DNA of 9,310 nt. Origin: CAINDZ01 sp964399195. Lineage in GTDB: Bacteria > Krumholzibacteriota > Krumholzibacteriia > LZORAL124-64-63. The notes beneath the pieces were generated by a model, which worked only from the letters and a program-made list of their open reading frames with translations, searched no databases and was not told where the DNA came from. Numbering within the stretch: position 1 is the stretch's first letter; each line of letters opens with the position of its first letter. Positions 1-6,203 of the stretch are shown one piece after another. Position numbers and translations under genes: made by a program. The stretch is taken from positions 1 to 9,310 of the forward strand of contig CAYNPY010000117.1 of NCBI GenBank assembly GCA_964399195.1, read 5' to 3'.

Positions 1-324
1 GCGCCCCAGGCCCGTCTCCTGCCAGGCCTGCCGCGCCAGGTCGGCCCCCTGCGCGCGCATCGCCGCCCGGTACGCGGCGATGATCTCTTCGCGCTTGGCC
101 AGCGTCATCTGCTGCAGTTCGTCGAAGGCGCGCCGCGCGGCCGCGACGCACTGGTCCAGCGTCTCGAACACGCCGTCGCCGCCGAGCGGCAGCGGCGCCG
201 CATCGTAGCCCCCGCCGCCGGCAGGAAGCGGGCCGGCGGGCGGCGCGGGCGAGGTCCCTCTCCCCAGCCGTCCCGCCAGCTCGCGGGCAAGCAGCTCGAC
301 CTGCTGATCCGTCAGCCGCGTCAT
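1..324 (-). CDS. CoA-acylating aldehyde dehydrogenase, PduP/EutE-like (N-terminal 108 residues; rest off window)
   Basis: The first 108 residues are present and the gene continues past base 1. Residues ~51-108 (FETLDQCVAAARRAF ... REEIIAAYR ... ETGLG) match the start of the ALDH domain of microcompartment aldehyde dehydrogenases such as PduP. Residues 1-20 (TDQQVELLARELAGRLG) form a short amphipathic helix, followed by a Gly/Pro/Ala-rich linker (~21-50). This is the architecture of a BMC encapsulation peptide, as on PduP. The expected reaction is acetaldehyde (or another short aldehyde) + CoA + NAD+ to acyl-CoA + NADH inside the shell. The ATG overlaps the stop of the BMC-P gene by one base (TGATG), so translation is probably coupled. 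The catalytic Cys lies outside the window, so activity cannot be judged here. The family call rests on N-terminal similarity plus operon context. Confidence 0.85.
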   Translation of the reverse strand, partial: MTRLTDQQVELLARELAGRLGRGTSPAPPAGPLPAGGGGYDAAPLPLGGDGVFETLDQCVAAARRAFDELQQMTLAKREEIIAAYRAAMRAQGADLARQAWQETGLGR

Positions 325-620
325 CAGCCGTCGCCCTTCCGGTACTTCTGTTCACCCTCGATGTCCCAGCTGTCGACGATCGCCATCACGACGGCGTCGA
401 CCGGCCGCTTGTCCGTGATCACCGTCTGCCGCGCCGAGGAGCCGCTGGCGTAGAGCACGTACTCGCCCTCGCCGGCGCCCACGGCGTCGACGGCCACGAC
501 GCTGCCGCCCGACAGCTTGCCGTCCGGCCCGGCGATCCCGAGCAGGAGCAGCTTCAGCCCCTCGAGGCTCTCCTCCTTGCGCGTGGCGACCACGCGGCCG
601 AGGACCTTCGCCAGGTTCAT
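324..620 (-). CDS. BMC-P pentameric vertex protein, EutN/CcmL family
   Basis: This 98-residue protein has the family's usual length. It shows the EutN/CcmL signature in order: an N-terminal strand with KVLGRVVATRK (5-15), GLKLLLL (21-27), VAVDAVGAGEGEYVL (42-56), the conserved GSSAR (60-64) and PVDAVVMAIVD (73-83). Family members form pentamers that cap the vertices of the icosahedral microcompartment shell. The start is 6 bp after the BMC-H stop. The only ribosome-binding sequence is a weak GAGGCG in the end of that gene, so translation may depend on coupling. It sits between the hexamer gene and the aldehyde dehydrogenase. The family call is secure. Confidence 0.95.
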   Translation of the reverse strand: MNLAKVLGRVVATRKEESLEGLKLLLLGIAGPDGKLSGGSVVAVDAVGAGEGEYVLYASGSSARQTVITDKRPVDAVVMAIVDSWDIEGEQKYRKGDG

Positions 621-626
621 GGCGCC

Positions 627-917
627 CTACGCCTCGAGGTTCTGGCGGCCGAGCGGGATCACGGCGTCGACGTTGGCGTGCGGGCGCGCGATCACGTGCA
701 CCGCCACCACTTCGCCCACGCGCGTGGCCGCGTTCTGGCCGGCGTCGCAGGCCGCCTTGACCGCCGCGACGTCGCCGCGCACGATGGCCGTCGTGTAGCC
801 GCCGCCCGTCTTCTCGTAGCCCACCAGCTCCACGCGGGCGGCCTTGACCATCGCGTCGGCCGCCTCGACCGTCGCCGCGAAGCTCCTGCACTCGATCATC
901 CCCAGAGCGTCTGCCAT
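627..917 (-). CDS. BMC-H hexameric shell protein (PduA/PduJ-like)
   Basis: This 96-residue single BMC-domain protein starts ADALGMIEC, like the canonical ALGMIE/ALGMVE opening of PduA, PduJ and CcmK. The conserved core VGYEKTGGGYTTAIVRGDVAAVKAACDAG spans residues 32-60. The pore loop is KTGGGY (36-41), where PduA has KIGSG, so a small Gly-lined pore is expected. Cys10 and Cys57 are the only cysteines. Hexamers tile the shell facets and their pores pass small metabolites. It has the strongest ribosome-binding site in the operon (AGGAGGAGA, complement of 923-931, 5 nt before the ATG). That fits the need for the facet protein in large excess over vertex and enzyme subunits. Confidence 0.96.
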   Translation of the reverse strand: MADALGMIECRSFAATVEAADAMVKAARVELVGYEKTGGGYTTAIVRGDVAAVKAACDAGQNAATRVGEVVAVHVIARPHANVDAVIPLGRQNLEA

Positions 918-950
918 TGCCGTCTCCTCCTCAGTGCCGGCGCCCGCGGG

Positions 951-1574
951 CTACCGGCCGGCCGTCCGTCCCGCCAGTGATTCCAGGGCCGCGACCGCCG
1001 CCGGCCGCGCCACCTCGACGTCCTTCTCTTCACCACCGATATAGACCCGCCCGAAGGCGCCGAACGCGCGCACCTCCAGGATGTTGATGTTCGCGGCCTT
1101 CTCCGCCTCGTTGGCCGCCAGCGCCGCGTAGGCCGCCGGTTCGCACTCCAGCACGAACAGCGTCTGCCCCGCCAGGATCAGGTTGCCGTGCCGCATGCGG
1201 TTGATGAGCATGCACTGGTGGTCGTCCAGGTGCCTGACCACCTGGTCGGAGATGATGCGCGGCTTCAGCCGCTGCTCCTCGGTCAGCTCCAGCGCCGAAA
1301 GGATGGCCGCGCCCGCCTGCCTGACGTCCGCCTGGCTGTCCGAGTGCACCTCGAGCATGCCGAAGTTGCGCTCGACGATCTGCATGCCGGGCGTCACGCT
1401 GGTGGACTTCAGCGCGATGTCCATCACGCGGTTGATCTCGATGCCCGGCGCGATCTCGACGAACAGGCTGGCCTGCCCCACCTTGGGCAGGAAGCCCTGC
1501 GCCACCGTCGCCTGGAACGAGGCGAACTGCGGCTGCAGGCTGTCGATCACGCAGTAGGCCCTCAGGTCGACCAT
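951..1574 (-). CDS. BMC-T tandem-domain trimeric shell protein
   Basis: This 207-residue protein carries two fused BMC domains, the length expected for BMC-T. The first half has DIALKSTSVTPGMQIVERNFG (52-72) and MLEVHSDSQADV (73-84). The second has NEAEKAANINILEVRAFGAFG (155-175) followed by RVYIGG (176-181). The opening RAYCVIDSLQPQFASF and the phrases RHGNLILAGQTLFVLE and EPAAYAALAANEAEKAAN resemble, from memory, the BMC-T proteins of Haliangium-type loci. Such trimers act as pseudohexamers in the facets, some as stacked, gated double trimers with larger pores for bulky substrates or cofactors. Whether this one stacks cannot be told from sequence alone. A good Shine-Dalgarno (GGGGGAG, 5 nt spacing) precedes the ATG, 16 bp after the rpiB-deoC stop. 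Confidence 0.93.
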   Translation of the reverse strand: MVDLRAYCVIDSLQPQFASFQATVAQGFLPKVGQASLFVEIAPGIEINRVMDIALKSTSVTPGMQIVERNFGMLEVHSDSQADVRQAGAAILSALELTEEQRLKPRIISDQVVRHLDDHQCMLINRMRHGNLILAGQTLFVLECEPAAYAALAANEAEKAANINILEVRAFGAFGRVYIGGEEKDVEVARPAAVAALESLAGRTAGR

Positions 1575-1590
1575 CTTGCTCCCCCGTCCG

Positions 1591-2943
1591 CTACGCGCTC
1601 TTCTGCGCTTCCTGCACGATGGCGATGCTGGCGCTGGCGCCCAGGCGGGTGGCGCCCGCCTCGATCATGCGCCGCGCGTCGTCGAACGAGCGGATGCCGC
1701 CCGACGCCTTGACTTCCATGCCGGCGCCGCGGACCACCGAGGCCATCAGCGCCACGTCCTCGGCCGTGGCCCCGCCCGACGCGAAGCCCGTCGAGGTCTT
1801 GACGAAGTTCGCGCGCGCCTTTTTCGACAGCTCGCAGGCGCGCACCTTCTCCTCGTTGGTCAGCAGCGCCGTCTCGATGATCACCTTGCTGACGGCCGAC
1901 CCGTCGCGGCAGGCCTCGGTCACCGCCAGGATGTCCTTCAGCACGTAGTCGTCGTCGCCGGCCTTCAGGCGGCCGACGTTGATGACCATGTCGATCTCCT
2001 TCGCCCCGTCGCGGATCGCCTTGCGCGTCTCGAGGCCCTTGATGTCGGGCGTGCTGGTGCCCAGCGGGAAGCCCACCACCGAGCAGGTGAGCACGCGCGT
2101 GCCGCGCAGGCCCGCGGCCACGCGCCCCACCCAGCAGGGATTGACGCAGACGGAGCGGAAGGAGAACTCCCTCGCCTCGGCGATGACCTTGTCGATCATC
2201 GCGGGCGTGGCGTCGGGTTTGAGGATGGTGTGGTCGATGTAGCGGGCCAGCTCCTCGGGGATGCGCCCGGGGCTGTCGGGGCCGGCGGTGAAGCGCCGGG
2301 CGCCCAGCTCGATGAACCGGCGCGCCGTGTCCGGGCACGAGCCCACGCAGGGCCCGCCGTGGAAGCCGCCGTGGTTCATGCCGGCGGTGCCGTGGTGCGC
2401 GCCGATGTGCGCACTGCCGACCAGCGCCTCGACCCGCTGCAGCACGCGCGCCAGGTCGGTGTCCGACAGCCCGGCCAGCGGCAGGCCGCCCGCCATCGGC
2501 GCGGCCGCCGCCGCCGTCTCGTTGATCATCGCCACCCGCCGCTGGTGCCGCGGCTCGGTGCAGTCGGTGGACAGGAAGACATCGACGATCTGCGCGGCCA
2601 GCGCCGGCCCGATCAGCCCGGCGCCCAGGGTCAGGAGGTTGGCGTCGTTGTGCTCGCGTCCGTTGCGCGCGCTGCTGACGTCGTAGGCCATCGCCGCGCG
2701 CACGCCCGGCACCTTGTTGGCCACCATCGAGGAGCCGATGCCGGCGCCGTCGATCATGATGCCGCGCTCGGCCTGCCCGGCCGCCACCGCCTCGGCCACG
2801 CGGCGCGCGAACACCGGGTAGTCCACCGCGGCGTTCGAGTCGGTGCCCAGGTCGCGCACGTCGTGGCCCCGGGCGCGCAGGTGCTCGGTGAGCTTCTGCT
2901 TCAGCTCCCAGCCGCCGTGGTCGGCGCCGATGGCGATCTTCAT
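1591..2943 (-). CDS. rpiB-deoC: Fused RpiB-like isomerase and deoxyribose-phosphate aldolase (DeoC), BMC cargo enzyme
   Basis: This 450-residue protein has two enzyme domains. Residues 1-~145 are RpiB/LacAB-like: KIAIGADHGGWELK at the start, DYP (41-43), ANK (75-77) and REHNDAN (96-102, His98). Residues ~228-450 are DeoC: YIDHTILKPDAT (235-246), Asp318 in EIDMV, Schiff-base Lys382 in FVKTSTGF, and Lys412 in VKASGGIR, so the aldolase catalytic set is intact. DeoC cleaves 2-deoxyribose-5-phosphate to glyceraldehyde-3-phosphate and acetaldehyde, which the downstream aldehyde dehydrogenase would consume. In the RpiB part the position of the catalytic Cys of E. coli RpiB is Asp65 (IMIDGAGIG), and the following Thr is Ala67, so ordinary ribose-5-phosphate isomerisation is doubtful. 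The linker holds an amphipathic helix (~159-175) and a His/Cys-rich stretch with C199-x3-C203. Pairing of these two domains with BMC shell genes matches what I recall as sugar-phosphate-utilising BMC loci. Confidence 0.93.
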   Translation of the reverse strand: MKIAIGADHGGWELKQKLTEHLRARGHDVRDLGTDSNAAVDYPVFARRVAEAVAAGQAERGIMIDGAGIGSSMVANKVPGVRAAMAYDVSSARNGREHNDANLLTLGAGLIGPALAAQIVDVFLSTDCTEPRHQRRVAMINETAAAAAPMAGGLPLAGLSDTDLARVLQRVEALVGSAHIGAHHGTAGMNHGGFHGGPCVGSCPDTARRFIELGARRFTAGPDSPGRIPEELARYIDHTILKPDATPAMIDKVIAEAREFSFRSVCVNPCWVGRVAAGLRGTRVLTCSVVGFPLGTSTPDIKGLETRKAIRDGAKEIDMVINVGRLKAGDDDYVLKDILAVTEACRDGSAVSKVIIETALLTNEEKVRACELSKKARANFVKTSTGFASGGATAEDVALMASVVRGAGMEVKASGGIRSFDDARRMIEAGATRLGASASIAIVQEAQKSA

Positions 2944-2952
2944 GCGCGCCCC

Positions 2953-3339
2953 CTACCACACCCGCGAACGTTCGCGGGGGCGCGGCGACGTCCCTGTCGC
3001 CCCGCCCCCTGATCCGGCGCCCACCGCCGTCCCCGCCCGGCCGGTGCCGAACGGTCCTTCGGCGGCCTCGCGCAGGCGCCGGATCAATTCCAGGAAGGCC
3101 AGCCGGCCGCGCTCGGTCAGCTCGAACCGGGTCACCGTGCGGCCGCCGACGCGCACCCGCTCCCCCAGCAGGTACCCGGCCGCCAGCAGGCGCCGGGTCT
3201 GGACGTGCAGGTTGCCGTCCGCCAGCCCGGTCTGCTCGCGCAGCCCCGTGAACGTCAGGCGCTGCCCCAGGGCCAGCGAGGCCACGATGGCCAGGCGGGC
3301 CGGGATCGCCAGATGGTCGTCCACGTCGCTTGCCTTCAT
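2953..3339 (-). CDS. Winged-helix transcriptional regulator (PF13601/MarR-ArsR-like) of the BMC operon
   Basis: This 128-residue protein has a single winged-helix domain in residues ~8-92. IPARLAIVASLALGQRLTFTGL leads into the helix-turn-helix REQTGLADGNLHVQTRRLLAAGY (~34-56), then the wing (RVRVGGRTVTRFELTERGR, 61-79) and a dimerisation helix. This layout matches the HTH_34 family. Residues 95-128 are a Gly/Arg-rich tail that looks disordered. No ligand domain is visible. I chose the ATG at 3339. An in-frame TTG at 3375 would add 12 residues, but neither has a clear Shine-Dalgarno. The gene is first in the operon, 9 bp before rpiB-deoC, and its start codon lies inside a 15-bp inverted repeat, which suggests autoregulation. 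Whether it represses or activates, and its effector, are unknown. Confidence 0.85.
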   Translation of the reverse strand: MKASDVDDHLAIPARLAIVASLALGQRLTFTGLREQTGLADGNLHVQTRRLLAAGYLLGERVRVGGRTVTRFELTERGRLAFLELIRRLREAAEGPFGTGRAGTAVGAGSGGGATGTSPRPRERSRVW

Positions 3340-3348
3340 GATGTGAAG
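3334..3348. promoter_or_regulatory. Candidate operator 1, CTTCA-TGATG-TGAAG
   Basis: A perfect 5-bp/5-bp inverted repeat with a 5-bp spacer overlaps the ATG of the winged-helix regulator. The same arms and spacer length recur at 3404-3418 and 3802-3816. Dimeric winged-helix regulators bind palindromes of this size. Assigning the regulator encoded next door as the binding protein is inference. Confidence 0.6.
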
Positions 3349-3375
3349 TATTCGACAACCAGGCGGGATATTCAA

Positions 3376-3387
3376 GCAAAATTTTGC
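3376..3387. repeat. 12-bp perfect palindrome GCAAAATTTTGC in the BMC leader
   Basis: A perfect 12-bp palindrome lies between the two candidate operators. It would fall in the 5' leader if transcription starts near 3390. It could be another protein site or a small RNA hairpin. It is unlike the CTTCA/TGAAG repeats, and no function can be assigned. Confidence 0.5.
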
Positions 3388-3396
3388 AAGTCGACA

Positions 3397-3402
3397 ATTA
3401 TC
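3397..3402 (-). promoter_or_regulatory. Possible -10 element (GATAAT) of the BMC operon promoter
   Basis: On the minus strand GATAAT matches TATAAT at five of six positions. It sits in the only AT-rich patch in the left half of the window (3340-3450), about 58 nt upstream of the regulator's ATG. No good -35 hexamer is found 16-18 bp upstream (best is TATTAT), so the promoter is tentative or needs an activator or another sigma factor. Confidence 0.35.
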
Positions 3403-3403
3403 A

Positions 3404-3418
3404 CTTCACTAAATGAAG
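3404..3418. promoter_or_regulatory. Candidate operator 2, CTTCA-CTAAA-TGAAG
   Basis: This is a second copy of the 15-bp inverted repeat, in the AT-rich gap upstream of the BMC operon and centred 70 bp from operator 1. On the minus strand it lies immediately upstream of a GATAAT hexamer, in the spacer region of a possible promoter. A bound protein there would block RNA polymerase. Confidence 0.6.
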
Positions 3419-3450
3419 CATAATACCATATTTGCTTCTTAGACAGTAAC

Positions 3451-4653
3451 TTATGGCGTCAACCACGCCCGACCCGCCATCGCCCCCATGCGCGCAGCGG
3501 CCCACGCCTGGTGGGCCCCGATCCGCGTGCGCCCCCACCATCCGGGCAGGGCGCCGGCCCGGTGTCCCATGTCCAGCAGGCGCTCCTCGCCCACCCACAG
3601 GATGCGGGCCAGCTCGCGCCACCGCTGCGCATGGCGCGGCGTGGCCAGGAGGTGCAGCAGGGAGGTATAGCCCTCGACCGAGCGGGCGCGCCGGTCCAGG
3701 CAGCCGCCCGCCACATCCAGCCCGCGCACCAGCCGCCACCCCGCCGGCCCCAGGGACGGCGCCAGCTCGTCGGTCAGCTCGTCGCGCACGCCGGCAATCG
3801 ACTTCATCACATGAAGCGACAACGCCAGGCCCCGCTCCAGGCCCGTGTGCCGCGCCAGGTCGATCAGCATCCTCCGCTCGCCGGCGTCCAGACCCGGGAC
3901 CAGGAGCGCCAGGTCCAGCACCCGGCGCAGGTCCAGCCAGCCGTCGGCGATGTTCTGGTAGGTGGCGTGCAGCACCTGGTCGACCGCGCAGGGCCGCCAG
4001 ACCGGCTGCCGGCCCAGCCGGTCGGCCCGGGCGCGGGCGGTCACGCCGGTGGCCGACAGGTGGTAGACCGAGCCGGGCAGGGTCAGGTCCCAGTGCACCT
4101 CCACGCAGGCGCCGGCCGGACCCAGCAGGATGCGGTGCAGGTGGTACTTCTCGTAGAAGCGCGGGTCGCGGCCGCCCGGCAGGGGGCGGTAGCCGGCCTG
4201 TTCCAGCTCACGGCAGACCGGGCCGACGGCCGCGCGCGGCACCAGCAGGTCCAGGTCCAGGAACCAGCGCTGGGCCGGCTCCGGGTAGTGGCGCTGGGCC
4301 AGGGCCGCGCCCTTGAGCAGGACCGGGCGCTCGGCGTGGCGGGCCGCCAGGGGCAGGATGCGCTCGGCCTCCAGCAGCAGCGCGCCGGTGCGCGCGCGCG
4401 AGGCCGCCATCTGGGCCGCAAGAGCGTCGTCGCGCAGCGCGGGCGGCAGCAGCGCCCCGAGCGCCGCCTCGACGTTGTGCGCCAGCAGCGCCGCGCGCAG
4501 GGCCGGCGCGTGCGCGGCGGGCTCGAAGCCGGCCGGCGGCGTCACCGGCCCGGCGGCACGATTTGCCCAGGCCGTGGCCAGATCGGTCAGGTACCGGCGC
4601 ACCGGCGCGTGTGGCAACGGACCCCTCCTCGACTTCCCCGCACCCGCAGGCAT
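3451..4653 (-). CDS. Nucleotidyltransferase-fold protein, PF14907-like
   Basis: This protein has about 400 residues. The nucleotidyltransferase core reads RPVLLKGAALAQRHYPEPAQR (109-129), then the metal-binding FLDLDLLV with Asp133 and Asp135, and a later EVHWDL (185-190) supplying the probable third acidic residue Asp189. The rest is mainly helical. The family lies beside HprK-like kinases and PqqD-like proteins in lasso-peptide and related clusters, and its substrate is generally not known. It is divergent from the peptidase-kinase-PqqD genes, which fits a shared control region. The ATG at 4653 lacks a Shine-Dalgarno. An in-frame TTG at 4614 (387 residues) has AGGAGG six nt upstream and may be the true start. 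One copy of the CTTCA-N5-TGAAG repeat lies inside the gene. The family call is firm and the role is not. Confidence 0.82.
   Translation of the reverse strand: MPAGAGKSRRGPLPHAPVRRYLTDLATAWANRAAGPVTPPAGFEPAAHAPALRAALLAHNVEAALGALLPPALRDDALAAQMAASRARTGALLLEAERILPLAARHAERPVLLKGAALAQRHYPEPAQRWFLDLDLLVPRAAVGPVCRELEQAGYRPLPGGRDPRFYEKYHLHRILLGPAGACVEVHWDLTLPGSVYHLSATGVTARARADRLGRQPVWRPCAVDQVLHATYQNIADGWLDLRRVLDLALLVPGLDAGERRMLIDLARHTGLERGLALSLHVMKSIAGVRDELTDELAPSLGPAGWRLVRGLDVAGGCLDRRARSVEGYTSLLHLLATPRHAQRWRELARILWVGEERLLDMGHRAGALPGWWGRTRIGAHQAWAAARMGAMAGRAWLTP
3802..3816. promoter_or_regulatory. Candidate auxiliary operator, CTTCA-TCACA-TGAAG, inside the nucleotidyltransferase gene
   Basis: This third copy of the 15-bp inverted repeat is centred 398 bp upstream of operator 2. 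It lies within the codons for LHVMKS of the nucleotidyltransferase. I found no further copies elsewhere in the window. It could be an auxiliary looping site, or a coincidence imposed by the coding sequence. Confidence 0.35.
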
Positions 4654-4670
4654 CCGCACAACGGGATGCC

Positions 4671-4705
4671 TTCCGCGCCGGATATGGTAGCATCCGGCGG
4701 CGGAA
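4671..4705. repeat. Inverted repeat in the divergent nucleotidyltransferase/peptidase control region
   Basis: The arms TTCCGCGCCGGAT (4671-4683) and ATCCGGCGGCGGAA (4692-4705) are complementary apart from one extra G, with an 8-nt spacer. The element sits between two divergent start codons (4653 and 4776). It could be an operator for both directions or a hairpin in the nucleotidyltransferase leader. The rest of the 122-bp gap shows no convincing -35/-10 pair. Confidence 0.5.
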
Positions 4706-4775
4706 TCCGGGATGATCACCTGCGGCCGCCGGCCAACCGGCGGCTGCGACGCACGGGGATTGCAAGCGCGGGGCC

Positions 4776-5294
4776 ATGGCGACCGAGGCCACATCCACGG
4801 ACCTGGCGGCGCAGTTCGACGCCTGGCTGGCGCTGACCGCCGGAGCGGCCGCGTCCGGCCCGGGCGCCGCCGTGCGCCTGCCCATGCTGACCGGCAGCAT
4901 GCACCCGGCCCTGCCGCGCGGCTGCACGCTGCTCATCGCGCCGCTCGGGCCGGGGGCGGCGGCCGACAGGGACGCGGCCGTCAAGCCCGGCGCGGTCGTC
5001 GTCTTCGCGCGCGACGGGCGCCTGGTGGCGCACCGCGTGCTGCGCCGCGCGCGACGGGACGGCCTGCCCTGGGTGCTGGAGATGGGCGATGCCAACCCCG
5101 CCGGCGCCTGGCGCCCGCTGGACGAGGCGGTGGGACTGGTGGCCGCGGCCGAGACGACCGGTGGCGTGCCGCTTCCTGAGCCCGGCTCCCGCGCGCGGGC
5201 CCGGCGCCTGCTGCTGCGCCACTGGAAGACGCGGGCCGGCGACCTGCTGCGGCGCCGCGCGAACGATCGCCCGACCGACACGGAGACGCCATGA
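4776..5294 (+). CDS. S26/S24-like signal-peptidase-fold serine protease (Ser-His type)
   Basis: This 172-residue protein shows the signal-peptidase boxes: MLTGSMHPALPRG (37-49, nucleophile Ser41), then PGAVVVFARDGRLVAHRVLR (71-90) with His86 where SipW/Sec11-type enzymes use His instead of Lys, and a GDANPAG box (104-110). No hydrophobic membrane segment is evident at either end, unlike true signal peptidases, so it may act in the cytoplasm or peripherally. Its stop overlaps the kinase start (ATGA), so the two are co-translated. In this setting it may process a peptide or protein handled by the PqqD-like carrier, but no substrate is visible. The start has only a weak GGGG upstream. Residues 1-30 are Ala-rich and the start is uncertain. 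Confidence 0.78.
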   Translation: MATEATSTDLAAQFDAWLALTAGAAASGPGAAVRLPMLTGSMHPALPRGCTLLIAPLGPGAAADRDAAVKPGAVVVFARDGRLVAHRVLRRARRDGLPWVLEMGDANPAGAWRPLDEAVGLVAAAETTGGVPLPEPGSRARARRLLLRHWKTRAGDLLRRRANDRPTDTETP

Positions 5295-6172
5295 ACGACC
5301 GCCTGCCCGAGTACCGCCTGGACGTCGGCGGCGCCGTCATCGCCCTGCGCTGCCCGCAGCCCGGCCTGGCCGAAGGGCTGGCCGCGTGGTTCGGCCTGGT
5401 CTCGTCGCCGCAGCCGGCCGACGTGACGCTCACGGTCGAGGTCATCGCGCACGACGATGCGCCATGCTTCCCGCGCTCGCTGCTGACCACCAAGCGCCTG
5501 CTGCCGCGTGGCGCCGGCGACAGCGCGCAGCCGTTCGACATCGCCGACGGGCTGATCCGCGGCCGGTACGACGCGGCCGCCGGCGCGGGCGAGGTGCAGG
5601 TCAAGGCCGCGCTGCTGCAGGGCCATCACCCGCGGATCTTCGAACAGCTGCTCTACCAGGCGCACCGCTCGGCGCTGCGGCGGCGGGAACAAACGGCATG
5701 GCTCGTGCATTCGTCGGCGGTGATCGCCGGCGGCCGCGGGTACCTGTTCGTGGGCCCGTCGGGCGCCGGCAAGTCGACGGTGGCGCAGCTGAGCGCGGCG
5801 CACCACGTGCTGGGCGACGAGATGAACCTGCTGCTGCCGCGCCCGGGCGGCGGCTGGGACGTGGCCGGCACCCCGTTCAACGGCCTGTTCCGCGCGAAGC
5901 GGCCCGGGCGCGCCCCGCTGGCCGCGGTGCTCCTGCTGGAGCACGGCCCGGCGCCCGAACTGCGCGACCCCGAACCGGCCGAGGCGGTGGCCGCGCTGGC
6001 CGCGGAGATCGTGCCGCCGGTGGGGCTGGACGAGGGGCCGGGGCCGGGCACGCTGCCCGCGATGGTGGAGACGGCCCATGCGGTGGCGGCGCAGACGGCG
6101 CTCAAGGTCCTGCGCTTTGCGCCCGATCCCGGTTTCTGGCCCCTGTTGACGGCGACGTTCCGACAGCCCTGA
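5291..6172 (+). CDS. HprK-related serine kinase (HprK-rel-A / lasso-cluster kinase type)
   Basis: This 293-residue protein has its P-loop GPSGAGKST at 155-163, preceded by the family's HSSAV (140-144) and followed by LGDEMNLL (174-181), the Asp/Glu pair expected in the HprK-like active site. The N-terminal ~130 residues replace the sensor domain of classical HPr kinase, and the HprK capsid-like motifs beyond the P-loop are reduced. Relatives in lasso-peptide clusters phosphorylate a Ser of the precursor peptide. The related HPr-rel-A genomic system pairs such a kinase with a PqqD-like protein, as here. It starts inside the peptidase stop (ATGA) with GGAG five nt upstream, and PqqD follows after 31 bp. 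The real substrate is unknown. Confidence 0.85.
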   Translation: MNDRLPEYRLDVGGAVIALRCPQPGLAEGLAAWFGLVSSPQPADVTLTVEVIAHDDAPCFPRSLLTTKRLLPRGAGDSAQPFDIADGLIRGRYDAAAGAGEVQVKAALLQGHHPRIFEQLLYQAHRSALRRREQTAWLVHSSAVIAGGRGYLFVGPSGAGKSTVAQLSAAHHVLGDEMNLLLPRPGGGWDVAGTPFNGLFRAKRPGRAPLAAVLLLEHGPAPELRDPEPAEAVAALAAEIVPPVGLDEGPGPGTLPAMVETAHAVAAQTALKVLRFAPDPGFWPLLTATFRQP

Positions 6173-6203
6173 CGGCCCGGGATCCTGACCGGAGGCATGC
6201 GCG

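Noticed and set aside
1562..3397. Open frame of 611 codons on the minus strand overlapping rpiB-deoC and the regulator
   Set aside because: It is a low-complexity Arg/Gly/Ala-rich shifted-frame shadow of rpiB-deoC and the regulator, both of which have recognisable families.
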